From NCBI GenBank assembly GCA_958450325.1, contig OY288246.1:43205619-43269618 (forward strand): a DNA stretch of 64,000 nt, read 5' to 3'. The notes under the pieces are model-generated. The model made no database searches and had not been told where the DNA came from. It worked only from the letters and a program-made list of their open reading frames with translations. Source of the stretch: Agrostemma githago. Its lineage: Eukaryota; Streptophyta; Magnoliopsida; Caryophyllales; Caryophyllaceae. This document shows, in pieces, positions 21,371 to 35,583 of this stretch. The translations under genes and the position numbers were made by a program. Position 1 is the first letter of the stretch. Each line of letters opens with the position of its first letter.

Positions 21371-23282
21371 GTTTTTAAAGCGTTTTCTCGTTAATCTTCT
21401 AATCTCGACAATAACGATTAATAAAAATAGTAATTACAAAACGATTTAAGTATTAATATCCAAAAATTATTATTAAACTTAAAAATCATGATTTTCCAGA
21501 AAATACTATTTTTCCAGATTTCCAAAAATTCCAGATTTAATAAACCCCGTTAAAACCGTCTTTTAAACCCGTTTTCACAATTAACGATTCCATTAATAAA
21601 ACTGATCGTTCCTAACATTTTATTAAAGCACTAAAAATCATAAAATTACATTTTATCATCAAATCATCAGAATCATAATTGTTTCCAGATTAAATCAAAA
21701 GAGCAAAAATCGAGAATTTAAATGACAAACGCGGTTTTAACGATAAACGATGATTTAAAGTGATTAATTAATCCATCCACTTAACAATTCCAAAAAAATT
21801 ATGACAAAAAATTATAAAATTCTATTTTACCAGAAAGTTTCACCACGTCAAAAATCAGATTAAAATAAAATGGTTAAGTACTAGAACTAAAAATCGGTTT
21901 TTAATCATTTTTGTCCGATAACGGTAATAATTCAATAATCGATATCAAAAATATCAGAAAAATACCAAATTATTAAAAATCATCAAAAAATCATTTTTAC
22001 AGAATATAAATATATATTACATGTTTAGGCTGAATATTACGATTTTACAAATTAATATGACGATTTAATCGTTAATATCGTAAAAGCGATAAAAATATCG
22101 AAACATGCAAATTTTCAAATTTTAAAAATTTTCCAGATTATATGACATACATATATTGTCATAAATGAAATATAAAAACTATACATGCAAATACACAATT
22201 AAAATCATGAAATACCGAGTAACATCGACGTTACCTCTAACCCAAATTCGAGTCGATTATAAATTCGTCGGCTTCGCGATCATTCAATAACCCTTCAACA
22301 CAAGAAAAGCATGGTGGAAAAAATACCATGAGAAAACTAAGAAAATCAAGGAAAATAACGATCGAAAACAACATCGATTATTACCTTAACGAAGGGATCA
22401 GAATGACGATTATTTAGGAGACGAAAACGAGACGATTGAGACTCAATTAGAGACTAAATCTGGCTGGAAAGGGTGCTGAAAAATAACTGCCAAGATGAGA
22501 AAATGAGAGGAAAAGAGAGAGTTTTTGCCTTGAATATTATTTAGTGGTTGAATGAATGAAATAAATGAAGAGTTTATGAATGAATGTGACTTATAAAAAA
22601 TGATAAAAACAAGGTGGATGTACCACTAAAACACGTGGTCAAAATGGATGAATAAGAGAGTGAAAAGTCTATGCATGAGTCATCTAATTCAATGGATGAG
22701 AAGAAAATATCTTAATCCTTTAATCATTTTATAAAATGAAATGTTTATAAAAGAAAAAGTAATGGTGGTGTGTGACAAGGGTCACGGTCCAAATGATTCA
22801 AGGTGAGTCCAAAAAGTCGTAAGTCGATAAAAATAAGGATCGTAAAATTATTAAAGGCATTTCAAAGCAATTTGAGTAAATCTCGCGTAAGAAATCAACT
22901 AATTACGAAACTTCGTAATAAAATCATTAAATGATAGATTTTCATAAAAAAAAAATGTTTTCTTAGTTAGAAATATTATATAAACGTATTTGGGCCCTTT
23001 TAGAAAAATAAATAACCCAAATCCAAGCTTAAAATGATAGTTCGTATAAAAATGAGATTCTTTGTGAGTTAAATAAATAGTTTGCGACGAAAATTTAATA
23101 AATTGATTTATTATAGGAAAATAAAATATTTAAAATATTTTAGTGAAAATAAATAGTATTTGACTCGAATATATTATGAAGTTTGGAAATGAAGGATACT
23201 GAAGGCAGAAAAAAAATCACAGAGTCATGACGGAGACATAACAGAATAGATAACAACGCCTAGAAAATTAGCGGGTGTTACA

Positions 23283-26200
23283 ATCCTCCCCACTAAAAGA
23301 AAGTTTCGTCCTCGAAACTAAGAATAAGCATAATGGAGTCAAGATTACCCTACTCGAAAAGATAAGGATATAAATTTCGCATAAAAATTTTGCTGTAAAA
23401 GAAAATTTTACAACTTTTAAAGTGATATGAAATCAAATGCAATTATTTATTCCAAGAGAAATTGGGCTAAGCTACCCGGAATTTGAAATCCTTTAATTAG
23501 TGAAATCGTAAAGTAAAGTTATTTGATAACATAACGACGCTAAATAGCATTTGTAACGAGCTTGAAGGAAATAGGGTAATTAAAACATTTTCAAAACAAA
23601 AGTAAAACAATTTGATTAAGAAATTTAATAATATTTCTTTTCCTGATGAAACAAAATTTAGTTTTGAGAAATCAAATTTGTAGTCTGTAAAAATCGATCC
23701 AGTTGTCAAGCATTTTCAATAATAGATTCAAAATTCCAACAATAAAGAGAAACTAATTTCAAAACGTTAAAATTTCGAAAATGTTATCAAAGTAATTATG
23801 AAAGTAAAAAAAAAATGTTATCAAACTTGAACATTCAAAATAATTTCGATAATGTTAAAACGCTTTACAAAATAATCTTATAGAAGTTGAAGTATTTGGA
23901 AATATGAAAGTCTTCATAAAATTCATATCGTTTGAAAATAAAAAAAAATTGAAATATTTTCAAAATAAATTATTAAGGCATTTTGAAACAGGACTAAGTA
24001 AAAATATCGACCAAAGATAAAACAAAAGTGAAGTATAAAGTTCTTAAATTATAATTCAAAAAAGTTAAATTTCACGATATCCGAAAAGTTTAATTTCTCA
24101 AAATTTTTACAAACTGGGGAGTTTTAGAATTTGAAATTATGCTTCAAAATGTTAAAATTTCACAAAAATCAAAAAAAATTTAAATTAGTCAAACTTTTCA
24201 TAAGTTCGGGGAAATGATGAACGGATGAATAGAGTCAAGAATAAACAATAAATTAAAATAAGAGTTTTCAAAATCGATAAAGGTCAAAGGGATTAGCAAC
24301 AGATGCGGCAACAGAATTCAATAGAAGCAGAAAAGAAGACGGAGTTGAGAGTCAGAAAGAGCTCTCAAGGATTGTAGAAGAAACTAACCATCTCGACATT
24401 CCTAGTACGACTCCCATAAACACGGGCTCCTAATTGACCCATCATGGCCATCAACTAACGCTAAGTCCAATATCGGTACAGGGTGGTCCTACTCAATATA
24501 CAACCTCCAAAATTAAGTCTTACATGCTTATATAATATTTCAATTAGTATGGTAAGAATCCACAAATGATTTAGACTAATCCATTAATTAAGATTTCATC
24601 GGTTATCAAAACATACCCAAACTCGTAATCACTAAGGTTCATAAATTTAAATCTTTTAAGGTCTCAACTTGAGGTGTACTTCAAATTTCTCGAGTAAGGA
24701 AGACTAAATAAAATCCAACAATTAACAATGTTCGGACACGAAATCCTCAAAGATGATCACCAACATATTTATAATACCACAAGTGCAGAAGTTGGGGAAG
24801 TACAATAAATCCTCAAACACGCTCAAACCTATAGGTAATGGCGCAAACACTCACATCTTCAAACACGTCATTCGATTAATGTTTCTGAGAAGTCCATCAA
24901 ATTTCTAATCGTAATGGTGCAACCACAAAATATTTAATAACTCAACGAAGCCACAATCTCGTTGGTCTAAGGTTCTGAACTGTAAATCCATTCAGATGAT
25001 TGACATCAAAGTATTCCTCAAAACAACGCGATAAATCTAACCTCTAATGGCAATATGTTTCTCCTTTTCAAGGTTAACAACAATTTATCCAATTTAGATC
25101 ACTCAACTCCAAAGTTCATAGGTTACAACCTTAAACAACGATCAACGATCTAATCCTTAAGAAACACGGGTAATATATGTTAACCAAAATTTCTAACGAT
25201 ATTAATGAAAACCTTTGATGGTACCACAACACACAGGTTAACACTTTAACCAACACTCTATGATCCCGAATATTCACGACGCATCCATCAAATAAGCATT
25301 AGGTAGGAATCCCAAAATACTATTATTAGCTACACTTGGTTCGGTTCTAGGTTAAATTAGGTACTAGGTATCCATCAAATACGATATACTCTTACTACCC
25401 CAAAATGTATTCAACTCTAAGTCCTCCAAATAATCAAGTAACCTATAACCCAAAGTTCAGTGTCTAAAGTACCAACCTAATTCCATTAATTGACAATTTG
25501 TCATTCAAATCGATCCTCAAAAGCTTACAAAGATAGATAACAGAGTATAACTCACAATCTTCAAGCCATAGGTAACAAGGGTTTACTAAAACTTAAACAT
25601 CTATATCCTTTCACGGGGTTCACTGAGACGGAAATTGGTCAAGCCAAAGAATCTCAAGAGAAAGATGGTAGAGTAGAAGAATATAACAAGGATTCACCAA
25701 GCGGTTGAAGAGGAGAATATAAAAGAGAAGAATTAGAAGATGTAGAGGAAGGAAGAAAAGAGTTGATGATACTATATTACTAAGTTCTTGAACCAGAGGA
25801 GAATCTTCGGGCCTCCAGAGTTCACGCGGGATCCAAATGGCTTACTTCATCTTCTTATAGAGAAACGAGTACGCAAGTCTTTGGTCGCTCCATCTCGATC
25901 TACTGCGACATCATGGAACAGGAATCTACTATTGATCATCTGGCCTGTAACTTAAGTAAACTGAACCGGAGCTAAAAGTCACCATCGGCATCTTTCTTGG
26001 AGCACCAAGTTGTCCACTTGAGTCAGCAGGCGTTGAGAGTTCTAAGCAGGTCTTGTCCCGATCTGGAGCAGCATCCTATCAATATCTTGTTCATTCGTCT
26101 TCTTCCCACAAAAGCAACAAATATTCAATGTTAATCATTGAGTTCAGGAACAGATAATCTTAATAGTTAAGTCCTTATTTGTTTCTACCCATCTCTAATA

Positions 26201-26291
26201 ATATTTTTATTTACTGTTTAAATGATTTACTGGTATTTTCCCTAATTTCAGGTGTAAGCGTTGGGAGCAGTGATAATGCTCTGATACCAAC
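23283..26291 (-). other. Interior of the outer LARD, non-coding
   Basis: The 3.0-kb interior has a PBS at its right end (26278-26290) and a purine tract at its left end. It is homologous, inverted, to 32605-35583. No frame resembles gag, protease, RT, RNase H or integrase. The conservation with the other copy at nucleotide level suggests a shared LARD family rather than a random deletion of an autonomous element. Confidence 0.75.
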
Positions 26292-28905
26292 TGTAATCCC
26301 CTAGAAATTCTAACGCAATACAATGGCGGAAACACTGTAGAAGTGGGATTATAACACACTGTAGCTATGTCTTGATTTAAATAAAAATGGTAAGTCAGTA
26401 CATAAGCCATAAAATAAAAAAATGGCTACAAAATAAATAAATAAATAAATAAAATACATAAAAAGGGTTTTAACAATCCATAATATAGTGATCTGATTAA
26501 AACAAGCAGGATCCATAACTGCTCGCCAGCCCACCCGAAGAAAAACACATATACCTGCCATGTTAAAAACATAACAGCCACAATCAGTGAGGAGGAACGT
26601 CAACGTTCTCCCTGCCGTATAACAGGATTTTAAAACTGTAATTACTATTATAGAAAAATAGTAAAAATGGAAAACAGTAAAACACATTATAATAAAAATA
26701 AACTTTCAGTGAAAAACTTCACGTATCAAAACAATATAATAAAAATGAGTTTTCCGAAGAAAACATAAAACATTTGCCAACCTGCAACCAAGTTATATCG
26801 ATAATAATAAAAATATTCAAAATGGCGTTATGGATAGGAGTAGTGTAGACGGCTAGACTTTGACTAGGAGAATACTAAAAACTAGCTTCGAGAACTTAGT
26901 TCAAACAAATTAAACTTCGGTCTCTAACTAGGCTACTCAACCATAATAGAGCGGCGACTTATAAATGCGTGGCCCTAGTTTAATATAATGCACACCCCTT
27001 CTGGGATTACCTGTCACCCAGTTCAACTTATAACGGCGACTTACTGCGAGGCCTAAGCTTAAGGTCAAAATGTACACAACTCCCAGGATACCTGTCACCC
27101 GGTTCAACAACCAATGTACCGATTCCTGATACACTAGCCTTATAGTTGATGACAAAACCGTAAACCCTAGAATATAATACTCTAACCTCACACTTGTCCT
27201 TATTCCATAACTCCAAAACAAAGCCAATATCGATATTCAAAAGATATAATCAATATAAATAATATGAGGATAAAAGAACTAAACATTTATATTCTAAAAG
27301 AGGAAACTTTCTATTTTAGGGAACTTCTATTTTTAGAAACTTTACTAAAAATAGCATTATATCAAAATAGTGAAAATATTAGTTCATACTAATACCACAT
27401 TTTTAGTAAACGATATAGATTTATAAAACAAATACTTTGGGCCTTAACGATATTAATTATTAAAGTAAGAACATTTGAGTTTATGTAATTATTGAAATTC
27501 GCACAAGTGTATAAAATGATTAAAAATGTCTTAAACATTTTAATAATACTAATCAGGGTGTTTTCAAAATTTACAAAGCTAAAATTCCCTAATTATTATT
27601 AATTACGACAATACGATTACAAATAGGATTTTACGGCAAATGTCAAATTAAATCTTTTAACGTCTTTTATTTAATTAAACCACTGAATATATTTAGAATA
27701 TGTTAAAAGATGATTTAATTCTTAAAGTTTCAGATTTAAATATTTTCAAAATAGCTGGAAAAATAAATCTTTTCGGTAAGACGAAGCATTTTAACGATAA
27801 ATAGTAATTTGTCCAAAAATCAATACTTATTAATTAAAGACTTTAATAAATAGTACAAAAACTACGTAAAATAGTTAAAATATATTTATGGAAATTCTGT
27901 CCAGAAAAGAAAATTTTCCAGAATCCTAAAACTCGGTTTTTAAAGCGTTTTCTCGTTAATCGTCTAATCTCGACAATAACGATTAATAAAAATAGTAATT
28001 ACAAAACGATTTAAGTATTAATATCCAAAAATTATTATTAAACTTAAAAATCATGATTTTCCAGAAAATACTATTTTTCCATATTTCCAAAAATTCCAGA
28101 TTTAATAAACCCCGTTAAAACCGTCTTTTAAACCCGTTTTCACAATTAACGATTCCATTAATAAAACTTATCGTTCCTAACATTTTATTAAAGCACTAAA
28201 AATCATAAAATTACATTTTATCATTAAATCATCAGAATCATAATTGTTTCCAAATTAAATCAAAAGAGCAAAAATCGAGAATTTAAACGACAAACGCGGT
28301 TTTAACGATAAACGATGATTTAAAGTGATTAATTAATCCATGCACTTAACAATTCCAAAAAAATTATGAAAAAAAATCATAAAATTCCATTTTACCAGAA
28401 AGTTTCACCACATCAAAAATGAGATTAAAATAAAATGTTTAAGTAGTAGAACTAAAAATCGGTTTTTAATCGTTTTTGTCAGATAACGGTAATAATTCAA
28501 TAATCGATATCAAAAATATCAGAAAAATAAGAAATTATAAAAAATCATCAAAAAATCATTTTTACAGAATATAAATATATATGACATGTTTAGGCCGAAT
28601 ATTACGATTTTACAAATTAATATGACGATTTAATCGTTAATCTCGTAAAAGCGATAAAAATATCGAAACATGCAAATTTTCAACTTTTAAAAATTTTCCA
28701 GATTAGATGACATACATATATTGTCAAAAATGAAATATAAAAATTATACATGCAAATACACAATTAAAATCATGAAATACCGAGTAACATCGACGTTACC
28801 TTTAACCCAAATTCGAGTCGAATATAAATTCGTCGGCTTCGGGATCATTCAAAAAACCCTTCAACACAAGAAAAGCATGGTGTAAAAAATAACATGAGAA
28901 AAAAT
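26292..28905 (-). repeat. 5' LTR of the outer LARD, segment 1
   Basis: It corresponds to 15497-22333 of the other LTR without its insertions. It stops at ATGAGAAAA, where the plus-strand LARD begins. The remaining segments are 39108-39262, 44972-45036 and 55161-55750. Confidence 0.82.
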
Positions 28906-29088
28906 AAATTCGTCCTCTTTGAAAAGATATTTGCGTTCGATTTCGTATCACTTTGAAAGTTATTAAAATTTCTTTTAAAGCAAGTTCTTATACAAATTTG
29001 TATCCTCATCTTTTCGAGTGGGCTAATCTTGATTCCCTTCTGCTTAATTTTAGTTTCGAGGACGAAACTTTCTTTTAGTGGGGAGGAT

Positions 29089-32000
29089 TGTAACACCCGC
29101 TATTTTTTCTTGCATTTTTATCATTTCCGTTATGACTTCGTCATAACTCTGTCACATTTCGGCCTTATGTTTCATCATTATTCCAAGCTGTATTTTCATT
29201 TTTGAGTCTAATGGTATTTATTTTTATTTTGAAAGATTTTAATTCTTTTAAATCTATTTATTTGATTTTCTTCGTAAACTAATTATTTTTCTGCGAGTAA
29301 TTCTACTTCTCTACGAATTAACGTCTTTAAACTCTGATTTAAGCTATTCTTTTTCCTACAAATGTCTAGATATATTTATATAATATTTTCAACTAAGAAA
29401 TATTTTATTTACGAAAATTTAGCCTTTAATGATTTTATTACGAAGTTTCGTAAATAATTATTTTCGAACGCGCGGTTTACTCGAATTGCTTTGAAATGCT
29501 TTTAATAATTTTATCATCCTTATTTTTATCAACCTACAACTAAAAAGAGATCTTTTTGGACCGTGACACCATGTAGTAACACATTTGATTACAACATTTA
29601 TTTACATAACACTTTATGTTTAACTTTAACTAAAAAGATATTTTTCTCTTTAATTGATTTACATGCTTAAATTACAAACTTTTCATGCTACCATCACATT
29701 CATTTTGGCTGAAATTTTAAGACTACATTCACATTGTTTTTATCAATTTTAATGCTTCATTCATCCACCATCCTTTCATATTTTTCTTATTCATTTTTAC
29801 ATCAATTTTATTTTAACAAAAACCTCTTCTTTCTCCCTCTTTTTGGCTGGTGTTCCTGCCCATTTTCAGCAGCCATTTTCATCCATAATCAAGCTTTGAT
29901 CGTCGTATTTTCATCTTCTAAATTATCGATTTTCTTTTCCCTTCGTTAAGGTAATAATCGATGTTATTTCCGATCGTTATTTACCTTGATTCTTTTAGTT
30001 TTTCTCATGGTATTTTTGTACCATGTATGTCATGTGAATTAGGATTCTTGGTTGATCCCGAAGCCGACGAATTTATAATCGATCGACTCGAATTTGGGTT
30101 AGAGGTAACGTCGATGTTACTCGGTATTTCATAATTTTAATTGTGTATTTGCATGTACAATTTTTATATTTCATTTTTGACAATATATTTATGTCATATA
30201 ATCTGGAAAATATTTAAATAAAAGTTGAAAATTTGCATGTTTCGATATTTTTATCGCTTTTACGAGATTAACGATTAAATCGTCATATTAATTTGTAAAA
30301 TCGTAATATTCGGCCTAAACATGTAATATGTATTTATTTTCTGTAAAAATGATTTTTTGATGATTTTTAATAATTTAGTATTTTTCTGATATTTTAGTTA
30401 TCGATTATTGAATTATTTCCGTTTACGGACAAAAACGATTAAAAGCCGATTTTTAGTTCTAGTACTAAAACATTTTATTTTAATCTTATTTTTGACGTGG
30501 TGAAACTTTATAATGAAATAGAATTTTCTGAATTTTTTCGTAAGTTTTTGGAATTGCTAAGTGGGTGAATTAATTAATCACTTTAAATTATCGTTTATCG
30601 TTAAAACCGCGTTTGTCGTTTAAATTCTCGATATTTGGTCTTTTGAATTAATCTGAAAAAAATTATGATTCTGATGGTTTCTTAATAAAATGTATTTTTA
30701 TGATTTTTAGTGTTTTAATAAAATGTTAGGAACGATAAGTTTTTTTAATGGAATCGTTAATTGTGAAAACGGGTTTTAAAGACGGTTTTGATGGGATTTA
30801 TTAAAGCTGGAATTCTTTGAAATCTGGAAAAATAGTATTTTCTGGAAAATCATGATTTTTAAGCTTAATAAATTTTTTTGGATATTAATAATTAAATCGT
30901 TTTGTAATTACTATTTTTATTAATCGTTATTGTCGAGATTAAACGATTAACGAGAAAACGCTTTAAAAACCGAGTTTTAGGATTCTGGAAAATTTTCTTT
31001 TCTGGACAGAATGTCCATAAATATATTTTAACTATTTAACGTAGTTTTTGTACTATTTATTAAAGTCTTTAATTAATAAGTATTGATTTTTGGACAAATT
31101 ACGATTTATCGTTAAAATGCTTCGTCTTACCTAAAAGATTTATTTTTTCAGCTATTTTGGGAATATTTAAATCTGAAACATTAAGAGTTAAATTATCCCT
31201 TAACATATTCTAAATATATTCAATGGTTTAATTAAATAAAAGACATTAAAAGATTTAATTTGACATTTGCCGTAAAATCCTATTTGTAATCGTATTGTCA
31301 TAACTAATAATAATTAGGGAATTTTAGCTTTGTAAATTTTGAAAACACCCTGATTAGTATTATTAAAAAATTTAAGACATTTTTAATCATTTTATACACT
31401 TGTACGATATTTCAATAACTTCATAAACTCAAATGTTCTTACTTTAATAATTAATACCGTTAAGGCCGAAAGTATTACTTTTATAAATCTATATCGTTTA
31501 CCAAATATTGGTATTAGTATGAGCTAATATTTTCACTATTTTGATATAATGCTATTTTTAGTAAAGTTTCTAAAGATAGAAGTTTCCTAAAATAGAATGT
31601 TTCCTCTTTTAGAATATAATGGTTACTCCTTTTGTTCTCTTATTATTTTAATGATTATATCTTTTGAATATCGATAATGTCTTTGTTTTGGAGTTATGGA
31701 ATAAGGACAAGCGTGAGGTTAGAGTAATATATTCTGGGGTTTACGTTTTCGCCATCAACTATAAGGCTGATGTATCTTTATGGGGCACACTGGTTGTTTA
31801 ACCGAGCATATATGGTGTTCGGGAGTGTGTGAACATTTTGACCTTAAACTCATGCCTCGCAGTGTAAGACGCCGTCGGGTTGAACTGAGTATTTATGGTG
31901 CTCGGGAGGGGTGTACATATCATCTTAAACTAGGGCCACGCATTTATAAGTCGCCGTCCTATTACGGTTGAGTAGCCTAGTTAGAGACCGAAGTTTGATT

Positions 32001-32604
32001 TGTTTGAACTTAGTTCTCGAAGCTAGTTTTAGTACTGTCCTAGTGAAAGTCTAGCCGTCTACACTACTCCTATCCATAACGCCATTTTGAATATTTTTAT
32101 TATTATCGATATAATTTGGTTGCAGGTTGGCAAATGTTTTATGTTTTCTTTGGAAAACTCATTTTTATTATATTGTTTTGATACATGAAGTTTTTCACTG
32201 AAAGTTTATTTTTATTATAATGTGTTTTACTGTTTTCCATTTTTACTATTTTTCTATAATAGTAATTACAGTTTTAAAATCTTGTTATACGGCTAGGAGA
32301 ACGTTGACGTTGCTCCCCACTGATTGTGGCTGTTATGTTTTTAACATGGCAGGTATATGTGTTTTCTTTCGGGTGGGCTAGCGAACAGTTATGGATCCTG
32401 CTTGTTTTAATCAGATCACTGTATTATGGATTGTTAAAACCCTTTTTATGGATTTTATTTATTTATTTTGTAGCCATTTTTATTTTATGGCTTATGTATT
32501 GACTTACCATTTTTATTTAGTCAAGACATAGCTACAGTGTGTTATAATCACACTTCTACAGTGTTTCCGCCACTGTATTGCGTTAGAATTTCTAGGGGAT
32601 TACA
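29089..32604 (+). repeat. LTR 1 of the plus-strand LARD (3,516 bp)
   Basis: It starts TGTAACACCCGC and ends TTCTAGGGGATTACA. Its 3' part is an inverted repeat of the neighbouring outer LTR segment 26292-28905. A short frame at 29734-29949 recurs unchanged in LTR 2 but has no domain. Confidence 0.87.
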
Positions 32605-35583
32605 GTTGGTATCAGAGCATCACTGCTCCCAACGCTTACACCTGAAATTAGAGAAAATACCAGTAAATTATTTAAACAGTAAATAAAAATATTATTAGAG
32701 ATGGGTAGAAACAAATAAGGACTTAACTGTTAAGATTATCTGTTTCTGAACTCAATGACTAACATTGAATATTTGTTGCTTGTGTGGGAAGAAGACGAAT
32801 GAACAAGATATTGATAGGATGCTGCTCCAGATCGGGACAAGACCTGCTTAGAACTCTCAACGCCTGCTGACTCGAGTGGACAACTTGGTGCTCCAAGAAA
32901 GATGTCGATGGTGATTTTTAGCTCAAGTTCAGTTTACTTAAGCTACAGGCCAGATGATCAAGAGTAGATTCCTGTTCCATGATGTAGCAGTAGATCGAGA
33001 TGGAGCGACCGAAGACTTACGTGCTCGTTCTTCTACAAGAAGATGAAGTAAGCCATTTGGATCCCGCGTGAACTTTGGAGGCCCGAAGATTCTCCTCTGG
33101 TTCAAGAAATTAGTAATATAGTATCATCGACTCTTTTCGTCCTTCCTCTACTTCTTCAAATTCTTCTCTTTTATATTCTCTTCTTCAACCGCTTGGTGAA
33201 TCCTTGTTATATTCTTCTACTCTACCATCTTTCTCTTGAGATTCTTTGGCTAGACCGATTTCCGTCTCAGTGAACCCCGTGAAAGGATATAGATGTTGGA
33301 GGTTTAGTTAACTTTTTATTACAAATGGTTTGAGGATTGTGAGTTATACCTTGTTATCTATCTTAGTAAGCTTTTGAGGATCGATTTGAATGATAAATTG
33401 TCAATTAATGGAATTAGGTTGGTACTTTAGACACTGAACCTTGGGTTATAGGTTACTTGATTATTTGGAGGACTTAGAGTTGAATATATTTTGGGATAGT
33501 AAGAGTATATCGTATTTGATGGATACCTAGTACCTAATTTAACCTAGAACCGAACCAAGTGTAGCTAATAATAGAATTTTGGGATTCCTACCTAAATGTT
33601 ATTTGATGGATGCATCGGGAATATTTGGGATCATAGAGTACTGTTTAAATTGTTAACCTGAGTGTTGTGGTACCGTCGAAGGTTTTCATTAATACCGTTA
33701 GAAATTTTGGTTAACATAGATTACCCGTGTTTCTTAAGGATTAGATCGTTAATCGTTGGTTAAGATTGTAACCTATGAACGTTGGAGTTGAGTGATCTAA
33801 ATTGGATAAATTGTTGTTAACCTTGAAAAGGAGAAACATATTGCCATTAGAGGTTGGATTTATCGCGTTGTTTTGAGGAACACTTTGATGTCAATCATCT
33901 TAATGGATTTATAGTTCATAACCTTAGACCAACGAGATTGTGGCTTCGTTGAGTTATTAAATATTTTGTGGTTGCACCATTACGATTAGAAATTTGATGG
34001 ACTTCTCAGAAACATTAATCGAATGATGTGTTTGAAGATGTGAGTGTTAGCGCCATTACCTATAGGTTTAAGCGTGTTTGAGGATTTATTGTACTTCCCC
34101 AACTTCTGTACTTGTGGTATGATAAATATGTTGGTAATCATTTTTGAGGATTTCGTGTCCGAACTTTAATTGGTGGGTTTTATTTAGTCTTCCTTACTTG
34201 AGAAATTTGAAGTATACCTCGAGTTCAGATCTTATGAGCTTTCAATTTATGAACCTTAGTGATTACGAGTTAGGGTATGTTTTGATAACCGTTGGCATCT
34301 TAATTAAAGGATTAGTCTAAATCATTTGTGGATTCTTACTATACTAATTGAAAGATTGTATAAGTATGTAAGACTTAATTTTGGAGGTTGTAGATTGAGT
34401 AGGACCACCCTGTACTGATATTGGACTTAGCGTTATTTGATGGGAATTAAGAACCCGTGTTTGTGGAAGTCGTGCTAGGAATCTCGAGATGATTAATTTC
34501 TTTCATAATCCTTGAGAGCTCTTTTTGATTTTCAACTCCGTCTTCCTTTCTGCTTCTCTTGAATTCTGTTACGGTAACTCCTGCCAATCCCTTCAACCTT
34601 TGTCGATTTTGTAAGCTCTTGTTTTTAATTTATTTATCCTTGTTCTTTTTATCCGTTGACCATTTTTTTCGAACTTCCTATTTTTATAAAAAGTTTGACT
34701 TGTTTAAAAAAAATGGATTATCGTAAAATTTTAACATTTTGAGTTATAATTTCTAATTGTGATTTTGCCCGTTTTGTAAAAAGTTTGACAAACTTAAACT
34801 TTTTGGATGTCGTGAAATTTAATAATTTTTGAATTATAATTTAAGAACTTTGTACTTCACTTTTGTTTTATCTTCGGTTGATATTTATATTTAGATCACC
34901 TTCAAAATGCATTAATAATTCATCTTAAATTATTTCAATTTTTGATTTTCAAGCGATCGGAATTTTATGAAGACTTTCATATATCCAAATACTTCGATTT
35001 CTATAGGATTATTTAAAACGTTGTCGAAATTATTTTGTATATTCAAGTTTGATAATATTTTTGAAAACTTTCATAATTACTTTGACAACATTTTGAAATT
35101 AGTTTTCGTTTTATTGTTGGCGGACATTTGAATCTGTTATTGAAAATATTTGACGGCTGGTTCGATTTTTACTAACTACAAAATTTGATTTCTCCGAACT
35201 AAATTTTTTTTCTTCATAAAAAAATAAAATAAACATTTTTGAATTTCTTAATCAAATTGTTTTACTTTTGTTTTGAAAATGTTTTGGTTACCCTATTTTC
35301 TTCAAGCTCGTTACAAATGCTATTTAGCGTCGTTATTTTATCAAATAACTTTACTTTATGATTTCACTAATTTAGAAGATTTTAAACTCCGAGTAGCTTA
35401 GCCCAAGTCCTCTTTGAATAGATATTTGCGTTCGATTTCGTATCACTTTGAAAGTTATTAAATTTTCTTTTAAAGCAAGTTCTTATACAAATTTGTATCC
35501 TCATCTTTTCGAGTGGGCTAATCTTGATTCCCTTATGCTTAATTTTAGTTTCGAGGACGAAACTTTCTTTTAGTGGGGAGGAT
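32605..35583 (+). other. Interior of the plus-strand LARD, non-coding
   Basis: The PBS TTGGTATCAGAGC is at 32606-32618, one base after the LTR, and is complementary to initiator tRNA-Met. The polypurine tract AGTGGGGAGGA lies just before 35584. In between there is no frame recognisable as gag or pol. Confidence 0.8.

Larger units (their letters stand above)
15497..23282 (-). repeat. 3' LTR of the outer LARD, with two insertions
   Basis: It begins (plus strand) TGTAATCCCCTAGAAATTCT and ends GCGGGTGTTACA. It is interrupted by the CACTA element at 16072-19548 and the foldback MULE at 20605-21370. Subtracting both with their TSDs leaves about 3.53 kb, the same as the LTRs of the plus-strand copy. 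Relative to the partner LTR it lacks about 25-30 bp near 19858 (a stretch present at about 27175-27202). Confidence 0.85.

Noticed and set aside
29734..29949. A 71-codon frame repeated unchanged at 36229-36444
   Set aside because: Both lie at the same place in the two LTRs of one element; identity follows from LTR identity and no domain is present.
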